In this document: positions 11,875 to 20,901 of the stretch, one piece after another
Layout: each line of letters starts with the position of its first letter
Numbering within the stretch: the first letter of the stretch is position 1
Assembly: GCA_950022295.1 (NCBI GenBank)
Contig: OX465598.1
Coordinates: 63,410,001 to 63,474,000, forward strand
DNA: 64,000 bases
Source of the DNA: Bromus sterilis
Lineage: Eukaryota > Streptophyta > Magnoliopsida > Poales > Poaceae
Direction: 5' to 3'
The notes under the pieces: model-generated
Database searches by the model: none
Seen by the model: only the letters and a program-made list of their open reading frames with translations
Told to the model about the DNA's origin: nothing
Program-made: the position numbers and the translations under genes

Positions 11875-14008
11875 TTAAAAAAAAGCCAGTGGAAAGATCT
11901 TCTCTAACTTGCAGAGCAACTCCGGTGCCATATCTTCCATGTCTTCTAGCACACCATCGGATAGTTCTTTAGCACAAAGAACACGGAAGAAATAGATCAG
12001 TTCTGCCAGTACTAGACACTCTTCCTCGGGGATATAGCCGTGCAACATCACCGGCATTACCCGCTCAAGCCATATGTTCCAATCATGACTCTTGAGCCCA
12101 TATATTTTATGTTTTTCAGGACTCGCTCCCCTCCTCAGATTCGCTGCATACCCATCGGGGAACATCAAACTGTTTTTCACCCACAAGAGAATTTCCCAGA
12201 TATGCCCCCTTTCAAGTTTGAACCAGGCCCTTGGCTTCGACCAATTCTTCTTTCCTTTCGGCTGTCGCATGTACTGTGAGGGTCTATCACATAGAGTCTC
12301 CTGGTCGACTCGAGCTTTAGGATTATCCTTTGACTTCCCATCTATGCCGAAAAATGTACCTAACAGGGCCTCGCCGATATTATTTTCAATGTGCATCACA
12401 TCAATATTGTGTGGAAGTTCGAGGTCCTGGAAGTAGGGGAGATCCCAGAAGCATGTCTTGTGAGTCCAGGCGTGTTTCGAATTATATCCCTTGAAATACC
12501 CGGGACGTTCTGGATCAGGCTCGAGAGAGTTCAGCTATGCCAAGACCTGTTCGCCCGACATCGTAGTCGTAGGTGCTGCCAGGTTTTTGACAACTTTGCC
12601 TTTGATGAAGTTCTTCTTGTCTTTTCTGAAAGGATGCTTAGGAGGCAGAAACTTTCTATGCAAGTTGAAACAGGAATACTTGCCACCCGCCTTCATCCAA
12701 TGAAACTGAAGAGCGGCCTTGCATGTTGGGCACCCGAACTTTCCATGAACACAGAATCCAGCGAAAAGCGCATACGCCGGCAGGTCATCCATCGAGTACT
12801 GGTACCAAACATGAATTGTGAAGGTATTTTTGCTAGCTGCATCGTATGTCTTGAACCCTCCGTCCCAAGCTTGTTGCAATTCCTCCTTAAGCGGTTGCAT
12901 CTACACATCCATATTCTTCCCCGGATATTTGGGCCCTTGTATTATCAACGTCAGGAAAATGTTCTTCCTTTTCATAATCTCCGAGGGGGAGATTGAGTGG
13001 CATGACAAATACAGGCCAACAACTATATGAGGGTGCCATCAGACCGAAAGGATTGAACCCATCCGTGCCGACGGCGATTCGGCAATGCTTTGGCTCCTTA
13101 TCTTTTTCCCAATGTTTTTCATCGAAGTGCTTCCATGCTAAACCATCCGATGGGTGAGTCAACATCGGCTTCCCATCTGCATCAAATTCCATTCTCTTCC
13201 CATATTTGTGTCATGTCATCTGTTTGGCTGTCTCTTCCATCATGTAAAGGCGTTGAATTCTTGGTATCACTGAAAGATACTGAAGAACATTTACAGGTAT
13301 TTTGGTCTGCGTCTTCTCACCTTGACCATTGTCTACCACAACATACCTGGATGACTTGCATTTGGGACAATAGTATTCGTCCGCATACTCTTTCCTAAAT
13401 AAAGCACATCCATTCTCACAAGCATGTATCTGCTCATAGGGCATCTTAAGTACCTTGAGGATTTTATCCGATTGGTACAGGTTTGCAGGCATAACACGAT
13501 CTTTTGGTACAAACCGCCCAATTAGGGTCGTGATCGCATTGTAGCAATCTGTGCCCAAGTTGAATTGTGCCTTCAAAGCTATCAATTGTGCGATGGCATC
13601 GAGATGACAAAGCTCAATGTGAGCGTGCAGAGGACGTTTCGAAGACTCCAACATCTCATAGAAGGCCTTCGCAGATTCCTCCATCTCATCGTCCTCATCC
13701 CGCGCATCGTCAAAGTCCTGCACCATGTCTTCGATACCGGTTCCGTACTCATCCGTGCGTCTGGCAGACTCGCCATGGAAGGTCCACACCATATAACCAG
13801 GCTTATAACCCCACTTCTGCAAGTGTTTACCCATATTCACCTCTGTCGCCTGTTTATAGTTGTCGCTCCTAACGCAGGGGCACCAGGTTTTTCTCTGCCC
13901 ATTTTCAAACGCTGCTCTCAGAAACTCCTTGGTTTTCATTGCCCATTCATTGGTGATCTCTTTCTGATTAGGGAGACCAGTGTACATCCACGCATGATCA
14001 TCGCTCAT
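11875..14008 (-). pseudogene. CACTA tnp2 transposase, N-terminal and catalytic part
   Basis: The reading starts MSDDHAWMYTGLPNQKEITN at 14008, the transposase-associated N-terminal domain (WMY, then WCPCVRSDN). It continues into Transposase_21 (PF02992) motifs: CENGCALFRKEY and CPKCKSSRY (zinc-ribbon like, about 13340-13430), VGTDGFNPFG (about 13050), VWYQYSMDDLPAYALF with CVHGKFGCPTCKA (12700-12810), HDWNIWLERVMPVMLHGYIP (12020-12090). Breaks are a TGG-to-TGA type stop at 13211 and frameshifts near 12990 and 12890 and between 12400 and 12535. The frame then runs into the LTR insertion. In intact relatives this protein cuts the CACTA ends. This copy cannot be functional. Confidence 0.85.
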
Positions 14009-14151
14009 CTTGTCTCTAGCTAGCTACTAAACAACAAATATACAAGTTTGTCAATTTTATTACGTCCACTTTTTATTGCTTTTATCATACATAGCTACGG
14101 CATATGCAATTAACCTACACACTAATTGGTAAAGATAGGTCATAATCCCAC

Positions 14152-14361
14152 CCGGGTATGTGTAGATTGGGTCGGTTTCCCATGCTTTGGTCCCGATCCG
14201 ACGCGGTATTTCGGCAGCACCTCCCCGCTGGTCTCCTAATACACGTCTCGACAACAAGCCGATAGGTTGTGTATCCGGTAAACAACAGGGAGGCGCTGAC
14301 CAAATACCGCGTTGGATCGGGACCAAAGCATGGGAAACCGACCCAATCTACACATACTCGG
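14152..14361. repeat. 210-bp inverted repeat (hairpin) upstream of tnp2
   Basis: The left arm starting CCGGGTATGTGTAGATTGGG at 14152 returns as the reverse complement ending CTACACATACTCGG at 14361. The outer 60 bases (14152-14211 with 14302-14361) differ at about two positions. Pairing continues more loosely inward to ATACAC at about 14239 and GTGTAT at about 14269, leaving a loop of some 25-30 nt. It lies 144-353 bp upstream of the tnp2 start codon, in the expected 5' leader or promoter. Confidence 0.9.
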
Positions 14362-14402
14362 GCTGTCCATGGATAACGTTGGACAATTCGAAATAATCAT
14401 TA

Positions 14403-14434
14403 TTATAAATATGCAAATTAATGCATATTTATAA
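14403..14434. promoter_or_regulatory. Palindromic TATA element upstream of tnp2
   Basis: Perfect 13-base arms (TTATAAATATGCA and its complement) surround AATTAA. Each strand carries TATAAATA: plus 14404-14411, minus 14433-14426. The minus copy would place a start site near 14400, just before the hairpin and about 390 bp before the tnp2 ATG at 14008. The plus copy points to the right, where only an unrecognised short frame (14493-14681) exists. The promoter role is inferred. Confidence 0.5.
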
Positions 14435-14724
14435 CTGTAACCCTTTCGAATGGGAGACTCATACTGGTTACGCGACTGTATTTACCTAGCTAGTGTCATC
14501 GGCACGAAGGCCGGAACAGAGAAAAGTAAGGGGGGAAGAGGATAGAGGACATTTTTTCTCACCCTCGAACGTAGGGGCGATCGTCGAACACGAGACCCTC
14601 ACTGACAACGATGCTCGAGGTGAAGGGGAAACAACTGCACATTTAATTTCAGAAAATCAACACAAACAGTACTACCGGTAATTGAGCTAAGTAACAGTAA
14701 TTAACATCTAATTACTAACTTTAT

Positions 14725-15122
14725 CTACTTTCTTATTCTTCTTTTTCTTTTCTTTTCCTTCTTTTTTCTTATTTTTCTTCTTATTCTTCTTATTTTTATT
14801 TTTCTTCTTCCTCTATTTCTTCTTCTTCTTGTTTTTCTTCTTTTTCTTATTCTTTTTCTTCTTTCTTCTTACTCTCCTTCTTTTTCTTCTTTCTTATTCT
14901 CTCTTCCTCCTCCTCCTTTTCTTCTTTCTTCTTCTCTCTTCCTCCTCCACCTTCCTCTTCTATCCTTCTTCTGGTTCTACTTCTTTTTCTTCTTCTCTCT
15001 TCCTCCTCCTCCTTCTTCTTCTTTCCTCTTCTTCTCTCTTCCTCCTCCTCCTTCTTCTTTTTTCCTTTTCTTCTACTTCTCTTTATATCCTTTTATTCTT
15101 CTTTTCTTTTCTTATTTTCTTT
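14725..15122. repeat. Polypyrimidine (TTC/TTTC)n tract
   Basis: Nearly 400 bases of T and C on the plus strand (TTCTTC, TCCTCC, TTTTCTT), with a few A. The open frame at 14829-15128 is a phenylalanine/leucine/serine artefact of the tract. It lies in the tnp2-proximal, noncoding part of the CACTA element. Confidence 0.9.
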
Positions 15123-15480
15123 TTCTAAAAACTACAATCCTAACACTAACATACTAACTAATTCTAACACAACCTAAACAAACTAAAACAAAGAAATCTA
15201 ACTAACTAAAACATTTTATTCTACTTTTCGTTTCTTATTTTCTTTTTTAAAAAACTACAATCCTAACACTAACATCCTAACTAATTCTAACACAACCTAA
15301 ACAAACTAAAAAGAAATCTAACTAACTAAAACATTTTATTCTACTTTTATTTTCTTATTTTCTTTAAAAAAACTACAATCCTAACACTAACATCCTAACT
15401 AATTCTAACACAACCTAAACAAACTAAAACAAAGAAATCTAACTAAACCTAAAATTGACAAAAAACAGAGAAATCTAACT
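15122..15480. repeat. About 120-bp tandem repeat, three copies and a partial
   Basis: Copies begin AAAACTACAATCCTAACACT near 15127, 15251 and 15369 (spacings 124 and 118). They run through CTAACTAATTCTAACACAAC to TTTTATTCTAC and TTTCTTATTTTCTTT. The third copy fades at about 15450. The repeats lie in the noncoding part of the CACTA element. Confidence 0.85.
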
Positions 15481-15524
15481 AAAATAAACTAACTAATTAA
15501 GAGAAAAAACAAAAAAGAAAGAAC

Positions 15525-15720
15525 AGGGAGGGGAGGAGGGTTGCTCACCAGAGTGGGCGGAGGAGGGCGGCCGGGAGGCGGAGGGCGGGGCGGCGGAGGG
15601 CGGGGAGGGGCGGGGCGGAGGAGGGCGGGGGTGGTTGCGGGGCGGGGCGGCGTAGGACGCGGTGCCGGCGACGGGTAGGGTGCGGCGGCGGCATGGGAGT
15701 GGGAGAGGGAGGTTGTGAGG
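15525..15720. other. G-rich tract with G-quadruplex potential
   Basis: The plus strand is a run of GGGCGGGG, GGAGGGG and GGCGGAGGAGGG blocks, densest at 15585-15640. The three overlapping proline/arginine-rich frames on the minus strand (15489-15839) come from this composition and match no family I know. Confidence 0.6.
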
Positions 15721-15744
15721 AGTGCGAGAGGGGCACGACGCCAA

Positions 15745-15833
15745 GTTAACGGCCAGGCGTTATGCCGTCTGCTAGCAGACGGCAAAGAAACGTTGTCGTC
15801 TGCCAGCAGACGGCATAACGCCTGGCCGTTAAC
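15745..15833. repeat. 89-bp palindrome in the right subterminal region of the CACTA
   Basis: The arms 15745-15785 and 15793-15833 run inward from GTTAACGGCCAGGCGTTATG with very few mismatches. Each arm itself contains the shorter palindrome GCCGTCTGCTAGCAGACGGC or its variant. It belongs to the family of GACGGCA subterminal repeats. Confidence 0.9.
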
Positions 15834-15834
15834 C

Positions 15835-16062
15835 CTCACTTCTTGACCGTGCTAGGAGGGCCCACCTCTAGGTTTACCGTCTGCCATAGCACGACAAATC
15901 AACCTTTGCCGTCTGCATGTGCGTGGACAGACGGCAAACCATGAGTTTGCCATGAGTGTAAGTTTTGCCTTCTGTATAAGGTGGGACTGACGGCAAACAA
16001 CCTCTTTGTCGTTCGCCCCGATAAAAACAGACGGCAAAGAGGTTCCCACATGGAAAACTGGT
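15835..16062. repeat. CACTA right subterminal repeat region
   Basis: Direct and inverted copies of GACGGCAAA and TTTGCCGTCTG (for example 15905, 15935, 16031) lead to the terminal inverted repeat at 16063-16076. They match the left subterminal region, which confirms that both ends belong to one element. Confidence 0.85.
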
Positions 16063-16079
16063 GAATTCCAGTAGTGGAT

Positions 16080-16155
16080 GGGTCACGACCTCAACTATAC
16101 ACAACTAGGAGGTGGACCCAATACACAGATATACATAGCACATATATATTCAACA
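16080..16155 (-). mobile_element. Copia LTR, second part
   Basis: This is the remainder of the short copia LTR started at 3242. On the minus strand it begins TGTTGAATATATATG at 16155, with AGGAC (16156-16160) as the expected host flank. See 3242-3306 for the joined structure. Confidence 0.6.
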
Positions 16156-16656
16156 AGGACGATCCGGCAAGACCTACAACCATCTTCACTGCGTTGTCCT
16201 TGCCCTCGTCAACGACCGAGAGTTCTGCTGCAATCAACCCTTCGTGACCCTGTGGATCGTCCCCATCAACCTCCCCCTCCTCTATGACGGCTCCCTCTCC
16301 ACACCTCCATGGGCTAACCCCCTTACTCTTGCTGACCTCTCCAAGTGCAGTTTTCCTCCTCCTCCACCCATGACTCCTCCATCCGCACCTGTTGGAGAAG
16401 ATCTAGATATGAAGCATTCAATAGTGTCTTTTGATGCAATATTGTTACACCCAGGAAGCAACTATAATATGAAAAAGTGCAAACATTTCATATGTGGAAG
16501 CATATATGGAAAAACAAGGAAGCGCCCAAATATTGTTTTTTACTATGAATTATGAAGCACGTTTATAGTCTTGGAAGCATGATTTCCATATGGTGAAAAG
16601 AACCGCATAACTTTGAACCATGGTTCAGTAATTGGACAAAGTTTCTATTACATATA
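16156..16656. other. Unassigned flank between copia LTR and Helitron run
   Basis: Mixed-composition DNA with a proline-rich open frame on the plus strand (16244-16555, containing FPPPPPMTPPS) that I do not recognise. It could be a decayed gene fragment. No splice-supported or family-supported gene was found. Confidence 0.3.
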
Positions 16657-17403
16657 ACTAGGACAATGCCCGTGCGTTGCAACGGGGATTTTTTTTAATC
16701 TTATGATAAGATACTTATGATGAACGTAAAATTAATTTTATATATTAAAAAAAACGCAAACACGTTTATAATAATACAAAATCACGTGGAGTTTATATTA
16801 ATTTTATATACTCTTTCATGAGTTTTTTTGTGGGTATACTTTTTCATGAGTTAGCTACATGTAGGACTTTGAAATGAATGACAGAAAATATTAAAATCAC
16901 GTGGACATTTTTTTATATATTTGAAGCAATATATTTTAATAAAAATAAAGATTTTTTAAAATAATGAAAGAAAATTATAATCTTATAATAAAATACCTAT
17001 AATGTACATAAAATTAACTTCATATGTTTTTAAAAGGCGCAAACGCATTTAAAGTAATACAAAATATTAAAACATGTGAACACTTTTCTTGAGGTTTTTT
17101 GCGGATACATTTTTTCGTGAGTTAGATACATCAAAAAATTAAAATTCTGTGAATATATTTTTTGTGATATTTGGAGCGCAAACACATTTAAAATAATACA
17201 AAAACAATTAAAACCGATTCGAGTCCTGATGCTCTTTTATTTCTTTTCGACCCCGGGCGGCCCATGTACACGGAGTGGTGTTGGCTTAGTTCGGCCCACA
17301 TACATATGTCATTTTTTTCTTTCTTTTTTCTGGGCTGAGTGTGGACTGCGGGTTGATTACCAGAAATACCAGAGGGTTTTCTGCAAATTTGCTAAAATTG
17401 ATT
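16657..17403 (-). mobile_element. Helitron body 1 of 3
   Basis: On the minus strand the 3' end is hairpin CCCCGTTGCAACGCACGGG, then CATTGTC, then CTAGT at 16661-16657, followed by T. That is the standard Helitron terminus (short hairpin about 10 nt before CTRR, T at the 3' flank). At the other side a characteristic 5'-proximal motif, GACTGCGGGTTGATTACC (plus strand, 17345-17362), is present but the terminal TCTATATCTATACC sequence is missing, so the 5' end is lost at the junction with body 2. No Rep/helicase gene is present, so it is nonautonomous. Confidence 0.7.
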
Positions 17404-17482
17404 AAGAAAGCCACATGTGCCCGTGCGTTGCAACGGAAAAAAATATGTGTCCATGAAAACGTCCACATACGAAGTAGCACGA

Positions 17483-18377
17483 TGATATCTTTGTGAAATG
17501 AAGGCACATGCCGAGGTCTGAAAATGTATATCATTCTTTCATCTCTATTAACTACTCACTCTGTTTCTAAATATAAGTCTTTTTATCCACTCTTCAGTTT
17601 GCTGAATAAAAGTCAGCGCTTTTTTTTAATACTTATACTTGTATGAAGCTCTAAATATGTGATAGAAAGAAATAAAAATAGTACTCCTTAGTCCTCCTTG
17701 GAAATAAAAACACGTGATGGAGTAGTAACATACAAACAAAAAATACCAAAAAAGAAGAGCTTTAGTCCTCCTTAAAAAATAAAACAAATTCTTAAGTGTC
17801 TTTCACATTCATGTCGCTTTGAGATTAGCGTAGAAAAAAGGACAAAAAAAACGTATCATCTTTGTGAAATGAAGGCGCATGCCGAGGTCTGAAAATGTAT
17901 ATCATTCTTTCATATTTATTAACTACTCAATCTGTTTCTAAATATAAGTCTTTTTTATCCACTCTTCAGTTTGCTGAATAAAAGTCAGCGGGGGGTTCCC
18001 TCACTGTCATTAAACCTTCAAAATAATATTTTTAGAGATTGCACCATAAACTATATATGTCTAAAAAATAGAAACGAAGGAAGTATGATGCATGCATGTG
18101 TGGTCATTGAATGAGTAGAGATAGTATATACAATGGTCAGTTTTTTTAATACTTATACTTGTATGAAGCTCTAAATATGTGATAGAAATGACTAAAAATA
18201 GTACTCCTTAGTCCTTCTTAGAAATAAAAACACGTGATGGAGTAGTAACAAACAAACAAAAAATACCAAAAAAGAAGAGCTTTAGTCCTCCTTAAAAAAG
18301 AAAACAAATTCTTAAGTGTTTTTCACATTCATGTCGTTTTGACATAAGTATAGAAAAAAGGCAAAAAAAACGTCTAA
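17483..18377. repeat. Direct duplication (two units) inside Helitron body 2
   Basis: Unit 1 (17483-17850) and unit 2 (17857-18377) share long near-identical stretches, such as CTTTGTGAAATGAAGGC, GAAAATGTATATCATTC and CACGTGATGGAGTAGTAACA. Unit 2 has about 130 extra bases (18000-18133) that include the right half of a Stowaway MITE. In unit 1 these are deleted between two GTCAG tracts. Confidence 0.85.
17926..18083. mobile_element. Stowaway MITE (about 158 bp)
   Basis: The ends are CTCAATCTGTTTC and GAAACGAAGGAAG, close to the CTCCCTCCGTTTC consensus, flanked by TA on both sides (17924-17925 and 18084-18085). A left-half relic of the same insertion lies in the first duplication unit from about 17553. 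Confidence 0.75.
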
Positions 18378-18384
18378 CCTTGCA

Positions 18385-18455
18385 CCAAGTGGGAATCAAA
18401 CTCACGGCCTATAACGTCAAAACCAGCAACAACAACCACTAGGCTACGACACTCT
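18385..18455 (-). repeat. tRNA-derived (SINE-like) segment with A and B boxes
   Basis: On the minus strand TAGCCTAGTGG (18446-18436) matches the pol III A box and GAGTTTGATTCCC (18403-18391) matches the B box, spaced as in a tRNA. The acceptor stem does not pair, and flanks give no tRNA gene, so this is a tRNA-derived relic, perhaps the head of a SINE. It lies within Helitron body 2. Confidence 0.5.
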
Positions 18456-18704
18456 ATAACATCTTGAACTTTCTTTTATTCCTCTAGTACGCTAGGGCCC
18501 ATTACTACATTTAAAGCCGAATCGTTTTTTCCTAGCTGGCCCATCAGCATGTGGCCTGGTACGGGTGAGGAAAAAAACGAATCGTTTTTTTTCACTTAAA
18601 ATCGTACTGCGGGTTGATTACTTGAAAATCCAGGTTTTCTTTTACAAAACTGTAAAAACGGAAGGAGAAACTCATCTCCCTTTATTATTAGGTATAGATA
18701 TAGA

Positions 18705-18820
18705 TTATACATGCTTCCAACATTTATACAGCGTGCTTCGTACGTTAAAAAACAAGCTTCTGCTACATGTACGGAAGCAGATAACCTCGGAATCGACGGA
18801 ATCAAAGGAATGTGCGTAAT
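18705..18820. repeat. 116-bp spacer, copy A (repeated at 20267)
   Basis: The sequence TTATACATGCTTCCAACATT to AATGTGCGTAATT lies between Helitron bodies 2 and 3. It recurs almost unchanged at 20267-20386, on the far side of body 3, where only GACGGAATC versus GACGAAATC and few other positions differ. See the finding on the Helitron run. Confidence 0.9.
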
Positions 18821-20266
18821 TTAGGAAAATTGCCCGTGTGTTGCAACGGGTAACAAAAATATCAAAAACACCTAGCCTAACCCTTTGTCTACATGCAAGT
18901 CCAAAAAATGTACTTTCGATGTGTCCACTCAATCGCTTCGAAGGTGGTTGGTCCCAGTGTGTTGAGTTCATACATCTTATCACACACATATCATTGAACC
19001 GTGCCAATGCAATGAAATATTTAAAATAATTTCTTGAATTGGTTGGGAGAATTGCCCTCCGCGAGTCCTTTACCGTTCATAAATTGTCTATCGTACTTTC
19101 GCTCACTTTTTAGCGTGCACTTGTTTCATGGAGGAAATTTTGTCCTCGTATCCTTTTCACCATACGTACTCGCAACTAATATACATTGAACAATAAATAC
19201 ATTGCATTATCCGAAGCCACCAAAGTAATGTCGTGGATGTATTAGACCTGTCTATTTCAACATTGGATTTACATAAAATAACACACTTTTATGGGTTGGT
19301 TGGCAATAAAGATAAATAGAACTGTGTAAAAAGAATAAACAACAACCTACATATTACATGGGGTATGAGCTGCGAAACTACTGTTTGAAGATATCTATAA
19401 TTTTAGATAAATTCAAAGTACTTAACTTTTTGTTTAATGCATATGCATGATTTTTCAATCTTTTTCTAAAAAAATCACAATTTAAGTTGTATATTTTCAA
19501 TTTTTGGTAATTCTTTTTTTAGTGCTCCAAAAAGAAAGAAAAGTATCACTTTTTAAAACATGTATATCTCCTTCTAGAAAAAGAAAAATATGTTTTTATT
19601 GCATGTATCTCTTTCTTTCTTAACCTAATTTATTTATTCATCGTCAATACAAAAATTACCTAGGGTAATTTCTTCCTAATTTCTTTATAATTTCATGCCT
19701 TGGTCATCGTGTTAAATAAATACAATTTTTAGTTTGTTTTTATCCCTCTAAAAGAAATAAAAAGTTTCTTTCTTTTTGATTGCATGAACCTATTCTTTTA
19801 GAAAAAGAAAGTATTTTTTTTCGATTGCATGTGCCTCTTCCTTTTCATCTTAATTTATTTATTTGTCATTAATAAAAAAAATAGTGTAGGATAATTTTGT
19901 TCTAAATTATCTATAATTTCAAACCTTGGCCCTCGTGACAAAATATATACACCTTACATAAAGTAAGAAAGAAAATATATTGAACATGTTTCATTAGGAA
20001 AAATGAAGAGAGAGATCAAACGTATATATGGTGGTCGCTGGGGCAGGCCCATGAGCTCATGGCGAGAATTTTAAAGTGACGCGCAGTTGCACAGCTGAGC
20101 CACGCGAAGGCACGCAAAAAGGCCCAACAGACTCCTGAATCCTTATTTATTTTGCTGTAAATATTGGACTGCGGGTTGATTCATTAAAATGCGAGGGGTG
20201 TTTCTGTAAAATAGGCGTAACGGAAGAAGAAACCCACCTCCCTTTATTATTTGGTATAGATATAGA
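18821..20266 (-). mobile_element. Helitron body 3 of 3
   Basis: The 5' end on the minus strand is TCTATATCTATACCAAATAA at 20266, preceded by A. The 3' end has hairpin ACCCGTTGCAACACACGGG followed by CAATTTTC and CTAA at 18824-18821 (CTRR). The 5'-proximal GACTGCGGGTTGATT motif is present at 20167-20181. The interior is AT-rich without a Rep/helicase frame. Confidence 0.7.
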
Positions 20267-20386
20267 TTATACATGCTTCCAACATTTATACAGCGTGCTT
20301 CGTACGTTAAAAAACAAGCTTCTGCTACATGTACGGAAGCAGATAACCTCGGAATCGACGAAATCAAAGGAATGTGCGTAATTTAG
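20267..20386. repeat. 116-bp spacer, copy A'
   Basis: Second copy of the segment at 18705-18820. Similarity ends just after TTTAGGAA (about 20388); beyond it copy A continues into Helitron hairpin sequence and A' into unrelated DNA, which marks the insertion boundary. Confidence 0.9.
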
Positions 20387-20901
20387 GAACGATACTTATT
20401 ATGAAAACGATTAACCAAAAAATAGGCGCAATGAAAGGAATATTTTTTTATGGAAGAGAAACTTCCAGGGTAGTGGGCCATCAAATTTAACACACATCCT
20501 AATCGCGTACGGGTGTTTATTAGCAGATCAAACGCGTATCTTGTGCCTTATCCAACAGTCTTAAACTAGTCTGATAGATGAAAAGTACCAGTAGTCTGAT
20601 GCTTAGCGTTGCCCAGGTGGCGTCGTTATCGGGGCAAGATCGATGATCTTTCTTATTGATCGGGGAGTTCAGTTTGAGGCATGCCTTCTACGGTCAGTTC
20701 TCTACCACCTCACCATCTACTGCTGGTTGTCTCGCATGTCTTTCATCCATCCTAGTTTCGATGTTGTCTCATCATCGACTAGGCTCTCACCTCCTTCTCC
20801 CACAAAGTGTTTGAAACTATTCTTAGGTGAATTTTTTAGAAATTTTCATTTCATTTTTTTGTTTTTATAGTAAAATTCAACTTAGGATTTTGCATAGTGT
20901 A
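20387..20901. other. Unassigned; probable 5' flank of a Harbinger relic
   Basis: No recognisable gene. The second half (20640-20900) resembles in arrangement the region just upstream of the other Harbinger relic (34640-34810), with a CT-rich stretch and then a T-rich stretch before the transposase start, so it is probably part of the same kind of element. Confidence 0.35.

Larger units (their letters stand above)
3307..16076 (-). mobile_element. Large CACTA (En/Spm) DNA transposon, 12.8 kb
   Basis: The left end is CACTACTGGAATTC (3307-3320) and the right end GAATTCCAGTAGTG (16063-16076), an exact 14-bp terminal inverted repeat. The flanks GGT and GAT would be a 3-bp target duplication with one mismatch. 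Subterminal regions (3330-3860 and 15760-16060) are packed with GACGGCAAA and its complement, the presumed binding sites of the element's own DNA-binding protein. Genes run on the minus strand: tnp2 first (from 14008), then a second gene (from 6154). A solo LTR of 4.06 kb is inserted in tnp2. Both genes carry stops and frameshifts, so the element is not autonomous now. Confidence 0.9.
17404..18704 (-). mobile_element. Helitron body 2 of 3
   Basis: The 5' end on the minus strand is TCTATATCTATACCTAATAA at 18704, preceded by A, as Helitrons require. The 3' hairpin CCGTTGCAACGCACGGG lies at 17417-17433, but the CTAG terminus beyond it is missing where it abuts body 1. The body contains a direct duplication with a Stowaway MITE and a tRNA-like segment (listed separately). 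No transposase gene is present. Confidence 0.7.

Noticed and set aside
14829..15128. Frame of phenylalanine, leucine and serine
   Set aside because: Translation of a polypyrimidine tract, not a membrane protein.
15489..15839. Proline-rich minus-strand frames
   Set aside because: Produced by the G-rich tract; three frames overlap and none has a domain.
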